From positions 248,001 to 312,000 of the forward strand of contig JADJPO010000004.1 of the NCBI GenBank assembly GCA_016713225.1: a DNA stretch of 64,000 nt, in the 5' to 3' direction. The notes under the pieces were generated by a model, which searched no databases, was not told the DNA's origin, and saw nothing but the letters and a program-made list of their open reading frames with translations. Position 1 is the stretch's first letter; every line of letters starts with the position of its first letter. The position numbers and the translations under genes were made by a program. The stretch is from Kineosporiaceae bacterium (GTDB lineage: Bacteria; Actinomycetota; Actinomycetes; Actinomycetales; Kineosporiaceae). This document shows positions 16,244 through 25,907 of this stretch, in pieces.

Positions 16244-17448
16244 GTCAGCCCTGGCGTCCAGGCCTGGGTCCACTGGGGAGTCCTGCAGAGGGGGGCGTCG
16301 CCACAGGCCTTCACCGGGGTGGTCCAGTACGCGATCTTGTCGGCGTAGGCCGCGTCGGTGGCGTGGTAGGTGGCGCAGTGGGCCTTGTCGGCGGTCTGGT
16401 CACACGCCTTCTGGTTGGCCGGCGCCTCACCGAACCATTCGGCCACCTGGGCGTTTGCCGTCGGGCCGGCGATCCAGTTCATCCACTGGTACATGCAGTT
16501 CGGGTGGGCGGCCTTGGCCGAGACCATCCAGGTGTCCGACCAGCCGGTGGCCCCCTCACTCGGCACCGAGGCGGCGATCTTCACCTTCTTGTTGGCGGTG
16601 ACCAGGTTGGCGATCACCTGCCACGAGGTGGTCAGCACGGTGTTGCCGGACTCGATCGAGCTGGTCGCCTTGGTGTAGTCCGACCAGTACTCCCCGACAA
16701 TGCCGCGCTGGGTCTTCAGCAGGTCGACCGCGGCGGTGAACTGGGCGTCGTCCAGCTCATAGGGATTCGTGATCTTCAGTTCGGGCTTGGTGGCCTTCAG
16801 GTAGAGCGCCGCGTCGGCGATGTAGATCGGCGAGTCGTAGGCCGACACCTTGCCCTTGTACGGCGAGTTGGCATCGAACACCGCGCCCCACGAGGTGGGC
16901 GGGGTCTTCACCACGTCGGTGTTGTAGAGCAGCACGTTGGCGCCCCAGCCGTGCGGGATGCCGTACATGGTGCCGTTCACCGAGTTCCACGGCCGGTCCT
17001 TCAGGAACGGGGAGATGTCGGCGTAGGCCGGCACCAGCGCGGTGTTCACCGGCGCGACGTCCCCGCCGTAGATCAGGCGCAGCGTGGCATCACCCGAGGC
17101 CGAGACGCCGTCGTACTGGCCCGACTTCATCAGGGTGACCATCTCGTCGGAGGTGTTGCCCACCTTGACGTTGACCTTGCACCCGGTGGACTTCTCGAAC
17201 GGGTGCACCCAGTCGACCTTGGGGTCGTTGGTGCCGTCCTCGGCGTACCCGGCCCAGGCGATGAGGTTCAGCGCGCCCTCACCCGTGCCGAGCGCAGCCA
17301 ACTGCTCCACCTTGGGCGGCGCCGGCTGGGCGCTGCCGTTCGCGGCACCGGAGGTGGCAGTGGTCGAGCCGTCCGAACCACCGCAGCCGGCCAGGGCCAG
17401 CACTGCCACGGACAGGCTCGCGACCAGCGCGAAGGGGCGACGTCGCAT
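16240..17448 (-). CDS. potD: Extracellular polyamine-type solute-binding lipoprotein
   Basis: The 402-residue protein has a lipoprotein signal (RRRPFALVASLSVAVLALAGC, lipobox LAGC), so it is anchored outside the membrane. The mature part resembles PotD/PotF-class binding proteins: NLIAWAGYAEDG near the N-terminus, GNTSDEMVTLMKSGQYDGVSASGD, YGIPHGWGANVLLYNTD, and a C-terminal hinge. It delivers ligand to the PotB/PotC channel. The exact ligand (polyamine or a related cationic or amino compound) is not readable. The gene is intact although the two permease genes downstream are broken. A short imperfect tandem repeat (GGATGGATCGGG) lies in the gap to the ATPase gene. Confidence 0.9.
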   Translation of the reverse strand: MRRRPFALVASLSVAVLALAGCGGSDGSTTATSGAANGSAQPAPPKVEQLAALGTGEGALNLIAWAGYAEDGTNDPKVDWVHPFEKSTGCKVNVKVGNTSDEMVTLMKSGQYDGVSASGDATLRLIYGGDVAPVNTALVPAYADISPFLKDRPWNSVNGTMYGIPHGWGANVLLYNTDVVKTPPTSWGAVFDANSPYKGKVSAYDSPIYIADAALYLKATKPELKITNPYELDDAQFTAAVDLLKTQRGIVGEYWSDYTKATSSIESGNTVLTTSWQVIANLVTANKKVKIAASVPSEGATGWSDTWMVSAKAAHPNCMYQWMNWIAGPTANAQVAEWFGEAPANQKACDQTADKAHCATYHATDAAYADKIAYWTTPVKACGDAPLCRTPQWTQAWTPGLT

Positions 17449-17522
17449 CGTTGTTCTCCTCGGTTCGGGTGAAGCGGGGTCGGATGGATCGGGTTCGGAT
17501 GGATCGGGGTCGGTTACGGGGG

Positions 17523-18590
17523 TCAGGAACGCGCCGGGATCCGGACGGCGTCCGACCGGTTCCAGGCCAAGCGGACGGCGCGACCACGCAGCGCGCTGAC
17601 GCCGTCCGACCCGGTGCGCTGGTTCTGCTGCTGGACGACGAGGTCCTCCCCGGCGTCCAGGCGCACCAGCACCCGGGTGATCGCACCGGCGTACACCGCT
17701 TCTCGCACCGTGGCCGGGGCACTGGTCTCACCCTCGCGAGCGAGCTCGCCGTCCTCGAGCAGGCGCAGCTTCTCGGGCCGGATGGTGAAGGTGCCCCGCT
17801 CGCCAGCAGCTCTGGCGGCGTCGGGGTGCAGCAGGTTCGAGGTGCCCACGAACGAGGCCACGAACTCACTCGCCGGGCGCTCGTAGACCTCGCCGGGAGT
17901 GCCGACCTGCTCGATCCGGCCGCGGTCGAAGACCACGATCCGGTCCGACATGGTCAGGGCCTCCTCCTGATCGTGGGTGACGAAGACGAAGGTGATCCCG
18001 ACCTCGCGCTGGATCGCCTTGAGCTCGATCTGCATCTGCTCGCGCAGCTTGAGGTCCAAGGCCCCCAGCGGCTCGTCGAGCAGCAGCACGGTGGGTCGGT
18101 TGACCAGCGCCCGGGCGAGCGCCACCCGCTGCCGTTGCCCCCCGGACAGCTGCGCCGGCGAGCGCTTCTCGAGCCCCTCCAACCGGACGGCGGCCAGCGC
18201 CGCCAGCGCCCGCTCACGGGCCTGCGCGGCCGGCACCTTCTTCACCATGAGCCCGTACTCGACGTTGCGTAGCACGTTGAGGTGCGGGAACAGCGCATAG
18301 TCCTGGAACACGGTGTTGACGTCGCGTTCGAACGGCGCCAGCGCGGTGACGTCGCGCCCGCGCAGGTGGATGCTGCCGGCACTGGGCTGTTCGAAGCCGG
18401 CGATCATGCGCAGCACGGTGGTCTTGCCCGACCCGGACGGCCCCAGCAGGGTGACGAACTCGCCATCGGCGATGTCGAGGTCGATGCCGTCGACCGCGAC
18501 CACCCGGTCGAGAGCGCGCCCGGCGCCGCGACCGGCGAACTCCTTGCGCAGGCCGCGCAGGCTGACCGAAGCCTGCTTGCTCTCGCTCAC
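17523..18590 (-). CDS. potA: ABC transporter ATP-binding protein, polyamine type
   Basis: The 355-residue ATPase has a complete nucleotide-binding domain: Walker A GPSGSGKTT, Q loop around FQDYALFPHL, ABC signature LSGGQRQRVALARAL, Walker B VLLLDEPLGALD and the switch histidine in FVTHDQEEAL. A C-terminal TOBE-like domain (about 260-355) is typical of PotA/CUT1-type ATPases. It is the first gene of the minus-strand potA-D-B-C order. It would energise import of the ligand bound by the neighbouring lipoprotein, but the cognate permeases are not intact in this sequence. Confidence 0.93.
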   Translation of the reverse strand: MSESKQASVSLRGLRKEFAGRGAGRALDRVVAVDGIDLDIADGEFVTLLGPSGSGKTTVLRMIAGFEQPSAGSIHLRGRDVTALAPFERDVNTVFQDYALFPHLNVLRNVEYGLMVKKVPAAQARERALAALAAVRLEGLEKRSPAQLSGGQRQRVALARALVNRPTVLLLDEPLGALDLKLREQMQIELKAIQREVGITFVFVTHDQEEALTMSDRIVVFDRGRIEQVGTPGEVYERPASEFVASFVGTSNLLHPDAARAAGERGTFTIRPEKLRLLEDGELAREGETSAPATVREAVYAGAITRVLVRLDAGEDLVVQQQNQRTGSDGVSALRGRAVRLAWNRSDAVRIPARS

Positions 18591-18698
18591 TCACGTCTCC
18601 CTGGGCCGGGGGTATCGCCGCAAGGTACACGGGGTGATGCCGACCTCGACAAGGAACGATTCGGTTACGACCCGCCCGGACGATCCGATCTTCGGCGT

Positions 18699-19334
18699 TC
18701 AGCGCAGCGCCGCGATCAGGGCCTCCTGCCACCAGGTGAGCTCCTCGTAGAGGGCGCTGAGCGACAGCCAGTGCTGCTCGGGCTCGGGCAACGCCGCCAG
18801 GCCGGCCACCTCGGCGCGCACCTGCAGCAGGGCGACGTGCGCGTGCAGCGCCTCGGCGTCCTCGTCGGTGCGCAGACCGATCCGGTCGGCCAAGACCAAC
18901 CGGACGTCGGTCAGCGCCTTGAGCAGATCGTTCGCCTCGTCCGGCTCGAGCACCACCGGCGCCTCGCGCCGCAGCGCGAGGGCGGCCCGACCCAACCCGG
19001 TCTGCTTGCGTTCGCGCAGGGTGTGCTCGGTGAGTCGGCGATAGCTCTGGGCCAGCTCGGGATCGTCGCGGTGGCCGTCCGGCAGCAATCGGGCGACCGC
19101 CGGGTCGGCGGGTGGGTCGACCTGCAGCTCGGCCTCGAGCCGCAGCCAGTCCAGGTCGCCGGACGAACCGCCGCCCCCCGGTTCGCGGACGCCGTCCGGC
19201 TCGGTCGGGTCGAGCAGCCGCACCACGTCGTCCATCACCTCGGCCACCAGACGGCGCGAGGCGGCGTCCAGGTGCACCTGCACCGCACCCGGCCGATCGG
19301 CGGGCTCGAACGGTGCATCGGCCGGGTGTGACAT
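18699..19334 (-). CDS. DUF2017 protein
   Basis: The 211-residue protein matches the DUF2017 family, an actinobacterial protein almost always encoded next to clpS. It is largely helical and acidic, with the central motif ELAQSYRRLTEHTLRERK and a C-terminal LSALYEELTWWQEALIAAL. Its function is unknown; the fixed neighbourhood suggests a role in Clp protease substrate delivery. Its ATG overlaps the stop codon of clpS, so it is translationally coupled. Confidence 0.85.
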   Translation of the reverse strand: MSHPADAPFEPADRPGAVQVHLDAASRRLVAEVMDDVVRLLDPTEPDGVREPGGGGSSGDLDWLRLEAELQVDPPADPAVARLLPDGHRDDPELAQSYRRLTEHTLRERKQTGLGRAALALRREAPVVLEPDEANDLLKALTDVRLVLADRIGLRTDEDAEALHAHVALLQVRAEVAGLAALPEPEQHWLSLSALYEELTWWQEALIAALR

Positions 19335-19624
19335 CAGGTGTCCTTGGAGAAGGTGGCCCACAGGCCGTACTCGTGCATGGCCTGGGTGTCGCGCTCCATC
19401 TCGTCGCGGGTGCCGTGGCTGACGGCGGCCTTCCCCTTGGTGTGAACGTCCATCATCAGCCGGGTGGCCTTGGCCTTCGGGTAGCCGAAGTAGGTCTGGA
19501 AGACGTGGGTGACGTAGGACATCAGGTTCACCGGGTCGTTCCACACCAGCGTGACCCAGCCCGGATCGACCTCGACCGACTCGTCGGTCTCGGGTCGTTC
19601 GACCTCGACCGGGGCCACACTCAC
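19334..19624 (-). CDS. clpS: ATP-dependent Clp protease adaptor ClpS
   Basis: The 96-residue adaptor delivers N-degron substrates to ClpAP/ClpCP. The core is clear: VTLVWNDPVNLMSYVTHVF with the conserved NDP, GYPKAKATRLMMDVHTKGKAAV, and the C-terminal MHEYGLWATFSKD. The start is a GTG (19622-19624) after which the family region begins within 25 residues. It is the upstream member of the clpS-DUF2017 pair. Confidence 0.93.
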   Translation of the reverse strand: MSVAPVEVERPETDESVEVDPGWVTLVWNDPVNLMSYVTHVFQTYFGYPKAKATRLMMDVHTKGKAAVSHGTRDEMERDTQAMHEYGLWATFSKDT

Positions 19625-19745
19625 GCGGTCCACTGTAGAACGAGCGCGGGGGGACGCTTGCGCGCAGGCCTGCCCTGCCGGCGCGATCACTCGAGGCCCG
19701 CCACAACCGACGTGGGGCACGCCAGCCCTGTGGCCACCCCGCGGG

Positions 19746-19803
<58 letters not shown>

Positions 19804-19945
19804 CGTCAGTGGGCTCGCCTCGCCCTGCCCCGCGAGATTCGGGCCTGGATGCACGAATGGGGACCTCGGCAATCAGGCCGGGCATTGGACGCGAACCTAC
19901 CGATCCCCTCTTGTATTCGTACATATGTTCGATTAGACTAGGTCC

Positions 19946-21967
19946 ATGTCCGTGATGGAGGCCTGCTTCGCCGAGTCGGGTGATCCCGACGAGGTCGCTG
20001 CGCTGCGCGCGGAGTGCGCCCTGTTGCGGGCGCGGGACGGTGAGCTGCGGACGGCGTGTGGTCGCCTGGAGCGACGCGTGAACCGGTTGAGTGAGGAACA
20101 GGACTGGGCCACCCGACGGATCGCCCGTCTCACCGACCGGTGTACCCACCTGGCCGGGCTGGTGCCGGTGGCGGCCCTGACCACACTGCCTGCCGGGAAC
20201 GCACCAGAGGACCAGACCGCATCGGACGAGGAGCGATCGCCGGCGATCGTTGGGGGGCGGGGGGGGCGAGGGGGGGCTGGGCGGAGGGTGAGCGCCGTCG
20301 GTGAGCCAGGCCCGGAGGGGTTGGTCGCGGCCCTGGCCGGTGACGGTGGTGCCCGCCTGGCGGCAGCGGTACAGACCGCGGTCGGTGACCTGGCCGCCCT
20401 GTCGACCCCCGACCCGGATGCCGGCGTCGAGTTGGGGTGCCTGGCCGATCTGCCCGACCGCACCGTCGCCGACCTGGCCGCCGCGGGGTGCCGGGTGGCC
20501 ACCTGGGCGAAACTCGCCGCCACCGTCGCTGCCGAAGAACTCGTCACCCGGTGGGAGAACGGCGCCGCCGACGAGCAGGCCAGCCCGGTGAACGCGCAAC
20601 CCGTCTTCCCCGACCACGACCTGGGCTACCGCGCCGCCATCGCCGAAACCGCCACCACCTGCGTCCTCGCCGAGTCCACCCTCGCCGCCCGGGTGGACAC
20701 CCTGCGCGAACTACCGTCCCGCCTGCCCGGGCTGTGGCACCTGCTGGCCACCGGGGAGGTCGACATCGACACCGCCCGCCTGGTCCAGGCCAAGACCCGC
20801 CACCTACCCGGCGAGGTGCTGGGGCGGCTGGAGCCGCAGCTGCTGGTCAAGGTGGTCGCCCTGACCTACGGTCAACTCGCGGCCTGGCTCGACCGCATCG
20901 TCGCGAAGGCTGACCCACGGGACCTGGCCGAACAGATCGCCGACAACATCGAACGCCGCCGGGTCGCGTTCCGCACCGCCGGCCCGGGGACCGGGCGGAT
21001 GACGTTGACCGCCTCCGTCGCCGACATCGAAGCCATCCAGATGACCCTGCTCGCCCACGCCTCCGCCGGCGACGACCCCGACCAGCCCCGACCCACCGCC
21101 GCCATCCGCGCCGACATCATCACCGACCTCATCACCGGCACCCACACCGGCACCGGCGCTGGCACCGGGAGCGCATCCACCGAACCTGCAACCCAGCCAG
21201 AGCCAGAGCCGCAGACCGAGTCCCCCGCCGACGCAGCCGCCGACGATGACGCCCAGGCGAAGGCCCAGGCCGAGGCGAAGGCCCAGCCCGACGCAAACGC
21301 CGAGACGCAGGCAGACGCCGCATCCCCGTCCGGCGCCGAGGCCGAGGCCCACGACGACACCCCCGACATCCACACCGGCACCGGCCCACCCGGCTGCCGA
21401 CCACCCCAACCCTTCACACCCGACGCCCTCGCATCCCTACCCGGACCCCGCGTCCACATCACCGTGCCCCTGTCCGCCGTCCTCGGCGGCGACGGCATCG
21501 GCGAAGCCAACGACTACGGACCACTCACCGCCGACGCCATCCGCGAACTGCTCGCCGGACTCCACCGCATGGGGGTCACCGCCACCTGGCGGTGCCTCAT
21601 CACCGACGACACCCCCGGCTCACCCACCCACGGCACCATCCTCGGCATCGGCAAGGCACCCCACACCCTGGTCCGCACCGCCACCGGACTCCTGCGCGAA
21701 CTCGTCCAAGCCCGGGAGCAGTGCTGCACGTTCCCCGGCTGCCGACGCCGGGCGGTGACCTGCGAGGTCGACCACCGGACCCCGCACAGCGACGGTGGAC
21801 CGACCTGCGAGTGCAACCTGCACCCACTCTGCAAGCACCACCACCGACTCCGGGAACGAGGGTTCACCCCGACCCTGATCGACCCCGGCACCGGACTACC
21901 CATCACCCAATGGGTCACCCCCACCGGCAGGACCATCCGGACCGAGAGCGAACACCCACCCTTCTGA
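19946..21967 (+). CDS. DUF222 / HNH endonuclease-domain protein
   Basis: The 673-residue protein has the two-part layout of the actinobacterial 13E12-repeat/REP-type family. A DUF222 region (about 195-390) is followed by a C-terminal HNH nuclease motif, CTFPGCRRRAVTCEVDHRTPHSDGGPTCECN followed by LCKHHHRLR (from about residue 593). The zinc cysteines and the catalytic DH are present. A coiled-coil-like N-terminus precedes DUF222. A low-complexity stretch rich in Ala, Gln, Glu and Asp (about 398-485) separates the two halves. Such proteins occur in many near-identical copies in actinobacterial genomes, and their cellular role is unknown. Confidence 0.88.
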   Translation: MSVMEACFAESGDPDEVAALRAECALLRARDGELRTACGRLERRVNRLSEEQDWATRRIARLTDRCTHLAGLVPVAALTTLPAGNAPEDQTASDEERSPAIVGGRGGRGGAGRRVSAVGEPGPEGLVAALAGDGGARLAAAVQTAVGDLAALSTPDPDAGVELGCLADLPDRTVADLAAAGCRVATWAKLAATVAAEELVTRWENGAADEQASPVNAQPVFPDHDLGYRAAIAETATTCVLAESTLAARVDTLRELPSRLPGLWHLLATGEVDIDTARLVQAKTRHLPGEVLGRLEPQLLVKVVALTYGQLAAWLDRIVAKADPRDLAEQIADNIERRRVAFRTAGPGTGRMTLTASVADIEAIQMTLLAHASAGDDPDQPRPTAAIRADIITDLITGTHTGTGAGTGSASTEPATQPEPEPQTESPADAAADDDAQAKAQAEAKAQPDANAETQADAASPSGAEAEAHDDTPDIHTGTGPPGCRPPQPFTPDALASLPGPRVHITVPLSAVLGGDGIGEANDYGPLTADAIRELLAGLHRMGVTATWRCLITDDTPGSPTHGTILGIGKAPHTLVRTATGLLRELVQAREQCCTFPGCRRRAVTCEVDHRTPHSDGGPTCECNLHPLCKHHHRLRERGFTPTLIDPGTGLPITQWVTPTGRTIRTESEHPPF

Positions 21968-21981
21968 GCGTTCTGATGAGC

Positions 21982-22824
21982 TCAGACCCGATGGGCGGTG
22001 ACCAGCAGGTACTCCCAGTCCATGACCAGGGGTCCGCCGTCGCCGACATCGCTCGTGCGGGCCAACTCGATCAGGGCCTCGTCCAGCTCGGCCAGCCGAG
22101 CCGGATCGTCGGCCAGGCCCCGCCGGGCCGCCACGATCGGGCCGTACCGGGCGGCGAAGAAGTCGCGGAAGTCCTCGGGCGCCTCGAACCGGTCGACCCG
22201 CAGCGAGGCGCGGGTGGCCGAGAACCGGGCGACCCGATCACCGAACAGTCCCCGGACGTGGTCCGGGTCGCCCCACAAGGGAGCCGGCCGCGCGTTCGCG
22301 GGTGGCGCGGGCAGGAACGGCTTGACGGCCGCCAACATTCGCCCGATGAAACCCTGTGGGGTCCAGTTGATCAGCCCCACGACACCGCCCGGCCGGGCCA
22401 CGCGCACCAACTCGTCGGCACTGGCCTGGTGGTCGGGAGTGAACATCACTCCGACACACGACATCACGACGTCGAACTCGGCCTCGCCGAAGGGCAGCGC
22501 TTCGGCGTCCGCCTCGCGCCAGTCGACGTCGACCCCTCGGGCGGCGGCGAGCCGGCGTCCTGCGTCGAACAGCTCGGGGGTCAGGTCACTTGCCACGACA
22601 CGTGCCCCGACCTCGGCCGCCGGAACCGCGGCGTTTCCTGAGCCTGCAGCCACGTCCAGCACCCGCTGGTCCGGGACGACGCCGCACGCCTGCACCAGAC
22701 GATGCCCCAGGGCGGGGATGACCTGCTCGGCCACGGCCGGGTAGTCGCCGAGTGCCCACATGGCACGCTGGCGCTGCTTCAGCGTCATCGGAGCACTGGA
22801 CGCGATGTTGGTGGTGGTGCTCAT
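21982..22824 (-). CDS. Class I SAM-dependent methyltransferase
   Basis: The 280-residue protein has the Rossmann methyltransferase motifs. Motif I is VLDVAAGSGNAAVPAA and motif II VVASDLTPELF. Then come WREADAEALPFGEAEFDVVMSCVGVMF (motifs III-IV) and VRVARPGGVVGLINW (motif V). It belongs to the UbiE/Methyltransf_11-like group acting on small molecules. It faces an HxlR regulator gene across a 130-bp intergenic region, so that regulator may control it. The acceptor substrate is unknown. Confidence 0.88.
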   Translation of the reverse strand: MSTTTNIASSAPMTLKQRQRAMWALGDYPAVAEQVIPALGHRLVQACGVVPDQRVLDVAAGSGNAAVPAAEVGARVVASDLTPELFDAGRRLAAARGVDVDWREADAEALPFGEAEFDVVMSCVGVMFTPDHQASADELVRVARPGGVVGLINWTPQGFIGRMLAAVKPFLPAPPANARPAPLWGDPDHVRGLFGDRVARFSATRASLRVDRFEAPEDFRDFFAARYGPIVAARRGLADDPARLAELDEALIELARTSDVGDGGPLVMDWEYLLVTAHRV

Positions 22825-22955
22825 GGTGTCTCTCCTGTCGGGTGGACTCGCCGCCTCTCGCGGCCTGTCTCGACTTTCGCGCTGGCGCCGGCCGCGGCCC
22901 CAGTGCAGGCTCTGTACTGACCCGATACCGGATCTGTACCTGTGGGGTGAGGCGC

Positions 22956-23642
22956 ATGCCCGGTGGATACGGCCAGTTCTGCCCCGTGGCCAAGGCGATG
23001 GAGTTGCTCGACGAACGCTGGACGATGCTCGTCGTCCGCGAGCTGATGATGGGCAGCCGCCATTTCAACGACCTGCGGCGCGGCGTTCCGCGGATGTCGC
23101 CCACGCTGCTGTCCAAACGGCTGCAGACCCTGGTCCGCGCCGGGGTGGTCGAACGGTGGGTGGACGGCCCGAAGGTGAGTTACCGGCTGACCGAGGCCGG
23201 TCGCGAACTCGAGCCGATCGTGCAGGCACTCGGCGCCTGGGGGGTGCGCTGGGTCGGTGAGCTCGGCGAGGCCGACCTCGACCCGCACCTGCTGATGTGG
23301 GACATCCATCGCAGCGTGCACACCGAGGTGGTGCCTCCCGGGCGCACCGTGCTGCGCTTCCATTTCACCGATATCCCTGCCGGGCAACGGGATTGGTGGA
23401 TCGTGATCACCGGCGACGAGGTCGACGTGTGCGATGTCGACCCCGGGTTCGACGTCCGGGTGACGGTCGAGTCGACGCTGCGCGCCCTCACCGAGGTCTG
23501 GCGCGGGGACAGCTCCTGGCAGCAGGCGGTGCGTTCGGGCGCTCTGGCGCTACACGGCGAGGCGCAGGCCCGACGGGCATTCCCGCAGTGGCTGAAGTTG
23601 TCGAGCACGGCGGCGGTACCCCGACCGGCGGTGGCCCGCTGA
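22956..23642 (+). CDS. HxlR-family transcriptional regulator with SCP2-like tail
   Basis: The 228-residue protein starts at an ATG (22956), giving MPGGYGQFCPVAKAMELLDERWTM. The cysteine, LLDERWTMLVVREL, and the winged-helix segments FNDLRRGVPRMSPTLLSKRLQTL and GVVERW are typical HxlR features. The C-terminal half (about 105-228), with ITGDEVDVCDVDPGFDVRVTV, resembles the sterol-carrier SCP2 fold that some HxlR proteins carry as a ligand domain. It is divergent from the methyltransferase gene and probably regulates it or itself. Confidence 0.88.
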   Translation: MPGGYGQFCPVAKAMELLDERWTMLVVRELMMGSRHFNDLRRGVPRMSPTLLSKRLQTLVRAGVVERWVDGPKVSYRLTEAGRELEPIVQALGAWGVRWVGELGEADLDPHLLMWDIHRSVHTEVVPPGRTVLRFHFTDIPAGQRDWWIVITGDEVDVCDVDPGFDVRVTVESTLRALTEVWRGDSSWQQAVRSGALALHGEAQARRAFPQWLKLSSTAAVPRPAVAR

Positions 23643-23673
23643 CGGACAACGCGGCCGCAGCGACCATCGACGA

Positions 23674-24438
23674 TCATTCGTAGGGGTTCTCCGGGGCCAC
23701 GACCTCACGCACCGAGACGGCGCGCAGCTGGGCGGGCGCCTCGATCTCGTCACTCACGGGCAGCTCGGTGGCGACCCAGGTGCCTTCGACCTCGACCCAG
23801 GTATCGACGGCGGGTGGTGGCGTGGAGGTCAGGATCGCCACCCGCCAGGCCGAGGCGTCGCCGGCGCAGCATTGGATGGACATCCGGGTCACGAACCAGC
23901 GGCCGCCCTCGTCCACGGTCACGAACCCGACCAGCCGCACCCGCCGACCGGCCAAGGTCTGGTTCGGATCCCACAACGCCCGCGCGACGTACTCCGACAC
24001 CGGCAGCGCCACCACGGGAGCGGCCGGCAGGGGTTGCCACCCCGAGTCGGCAGGAATGACCTCGACCTGGTCGGTCACCACGGCCGCGTCCACGGCGCGG
24101 GCGGCCGAGAACGCCCCGAGCGACGGCGGTGCCAGCAGCGCGAAGAACACCGCCGGGACCGCGAGCAACCAGGACACCCTCGGCATCCCGTCGTGCGCAT
24201 GATGGCCGTCAGGGTCCGGCTCGGGCGACGGCGACGCGGCCATGATCCGAGCCCGGTCCCGTCGGCGCCAGTCGGTCAGCGCGCCGTGCACCGCGAGCAG
24301 GAGCAGGACCACCCCGGTGGCCAGCAGCACCACCCGCATCCCGGGGCGCACGTAATTGACGTACCGGCCGCTGGCCACCGTGGCCAGGACGAACGAACCC
24401 AACGCCAGCAACAGGATCCGGCCACTGAGCGGGGTCAC
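23674..24438 (-). CDS. TIGR03943-family membrane protein
   Basis: The 254-residue protein matches the TIGR03943 (YcgQ-like) family, described as the companion of DUF318/UPF0718 permeases. There are two N-terminal membrane segments, a charged histidine-containing loop (GHHAHDG), a further hydrophobic segment and an extracytoplasmic domain with FVTRMSIQCCAGDA. The GTG start overlaps the permease stop (GTGA at 24435-24438). The pair is presumably a two-component transporter for a metal or small solute; the substrate is not shown by the sequence. Confidence 0.85.
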   Translation of the reverse strand: MTPLSGRILLLALGSFVLATVASGRYVNYVRPGMRVVLLATGVVLLLLAVHGALTDWRRRDRARIMAASPSPEPDPDGHHAHDGMPRVSWLLAVPAVFFALLAPPSLGAFSAARAVDAAVVTDQVEVIPADSGWQPLPAAPVVALPVSEYVARALWDPNQTLAGRRVRLVGFVTVDEGGRWFVTRMSIQCCAGDASAWRVAILTSTPPPAVDTWVEVEGTWVATELPVSDEIEAPAQLRAVSVREVVAPENPYE

Positions 24439-25454
24439 AGCAGCACCACTCCCACCACGACGCTGGCGGCGACCGCGGTGACGAAGGTCGCCGGGGCGAA
24501 GCGGACGGCGAACCGGCGTCCGAACGTGCCGACCTGCATCGAGACGAGCTTGACGTCCACCATGGGACCGACCGTCATGAAGGCGAGTTGGGCCGTCGGG
24601 GAGAACTGGGTGAACGAGGCGGCGACGAACGCATCGGCCTCCGAGCAGATGGCCACCAGGACGGCGAGCGCGGCCAACACGAGGACGGCCAACCACGGCC
24701 GGTCCTGCAGGGCGAGCACCGCCGAGGTGGGCAACAGGACGTTCACCGTGGCGGCGAGCATGCCTCCGAGGACCAAGAACCCCCCTGCATGCAACAGATC
24801 GTGGCGCATCGTCTCGAAGAACACCTCCCGGGGCGGGGTGCCCTCACCGTGCGGCCGACGCGGCATGCGCAACCACTCGGTACGGCCGCGTCTCAGCCAG
24901 AACCACCCCATGGCCACCGCGGCCACCAGCGAGGCCGTGAACCTCGCCAGAACCATCTCGGGGCGCCCCGGGAACGCGACCGACGTCGACACCAGCACGA
25001 TCGGATTGATCGCCGGGGCCGCCAGGAGAAAGGCCAGGGCCGGGGCAACGGGGGCACCCTTGGCGATCAGCCCGCCGGCGACAGGAACCGAGGCACACTC
25101 GCACCCGGGCAGCACGACCCCGGCCAGACCGGCCACCGGCACGGCCACGGCCTGCCGGCGCGGGAGCACCGCGAGCAGCTTGCTCAGCGGCAACGCGGCA
25201 GCGATGGCGGCGCTCAGGCCGACCCCGAGCACCAGGAACGGCAGCGACTGCAGGCTCACCGAGACGAACACGGTCGACCAGGCACTCATGCGTGGGTGGC
25301 TCGACACCCACGCGTTCAGGTCCTCGCGAGCCACGACGGCGACCAGCAGGACGGCCACAGCGGCCCAGCCGGCCAGTCGCCCCTGTCGCGACGCCCGGTG
25401 CCGGGTGGCTGCCGGTGTTCCCGGCAGCGCGGGGGCACGCGTGGACTGCGTCAT
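24435..25454 (-). CDS. Permease, DUF318/UPF0718 (YcgR-like) family
   Basis: The 339-residue integral membrane protein has about eight hydrophobic segments and the family hallmarks LPGCECASVPVAGGLIAKG and AFLLAAPAINPIVLVSTSVAF. A second conserved half has ICSEADAFVAASFTQFSPTAQLAFMTVGPMVDVKL. The two-fold CE/SEAD motifs suggest a substrate path. It is coupled to the TIGR03943 gene downstream. The start is the ATG ending at 25454, giving MTQSTRAPALPG. A Fur/Zur-like box lies about 370 bp upstream, beyond a short hypothetical gene. Confidence 0.87.
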   Translation of the reverse strand: MTQSTRAPALPGTPAATRHRASRQGRLAGWAAVAVLLVAVVAREDLNAWVSSHPRMSAWSTVFVSVSLQSLPFLVLGVGLSAAIAAALPLSKLLAVLPRRQAVAVPVAGLAGVVLPGCECASVPVAGGLIAKGAPVAPALAFLLAAPAINPIVLVSTSVAFPGRPEMVLARFTASLVAAVAMGWFWLRRGRTEWLRMPRRPHGEGTPPREVFFETMRHDLLHAGGFLVLGGMLAATVNVLLPTSAVLALQDRPWLAVLVLAALAVLVAICSEADAFVAASFTQFSPTAQLAFMTVGPMVDVKLVSMQVGTFGRRFAVRFAPATFVTAVAASVVVGVVLL

Positions 25455-25458
25455 GCCG

Positions 25459-25731
25459 TCATCGTGGGGTACCCGGTGCCCGGCCCGGTGGATCTGTGCG
25501 GGCGCGTCGTCCGACCAACTCCACGATCTCGGCCTCGGTGCGGGCGTGAGCCCCGGGAGCCTCCCTGCCGACCGCGACGAGTCGATCGAGCACCGACAGC
25601 ACCCACGGACGACGCAACCTGGCCTGTGCCAGCAGCCGCGTATCGCCGAGCAGGACGGCGGGCGCACCCTGGCGGACCGTCCCCGCCGTGACCACCGCAA
25701 GGTGGTCGGCCCACGCCGGGGTCAAGGTCAT
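25459..25731 (-). CDS. Small hypothetical protein
   Basis: This is an open frame of about 90 residues beginning MTLTPAWADHLAVVTAGTV, placed just before the permease gene. The gap to the permease start is only 4 bp, which suggests one transcript. I recognise no family. The chosen ATG has GGAGG immediately in front of it, which is too close for a normal ribosome-binding site, and an upstream GTG (25767) is the alternative. Treat as a possible small gene. Confidence 0.4.
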   Translation of the reverse strand: MTLTPAWADHLAVVTAGTVRQGAPAVLLGDTRLLAQARLRRPWVLSVLDRLVAVGREAPGAHARTEAEIVELVGRRARTDPPGRAPGTPR

Positions 25732-25817
25732 CCTCCGAAGTGGTGTTCCGCCGCGGGGTCGAGTCACCGGATGGGTGGACGCAGCAGCGGGCGGTCGAGC
25801 GATGGCCGCATCTTATT

Positions 25818-25836
25818 GAAATTCATAATCATTGTC
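25818..25836. promoter_or_regulatory. Fur/Zur-type operator
   Basis: The 19-base sequence GAAATTCATAATCATTGTC matches the classical Fur-box consensus GATAATGATAATCATTATC at 15 of 19 positions. It lies in an AT-rich island between the minus-strand permease group and the plus-strand Fur-family gene, so it can control either direction. The position suggests autoregulation of the regulator and metal-dependent control of the transporter. Confidence 0.7.
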
Positions 25837-25907
25837 GATTTGATGGGAGCGGGACCGGATACGATCCTGCAGACACGTCCCGGCGCACGAGGAGAGGAGG
25901 AGACAGC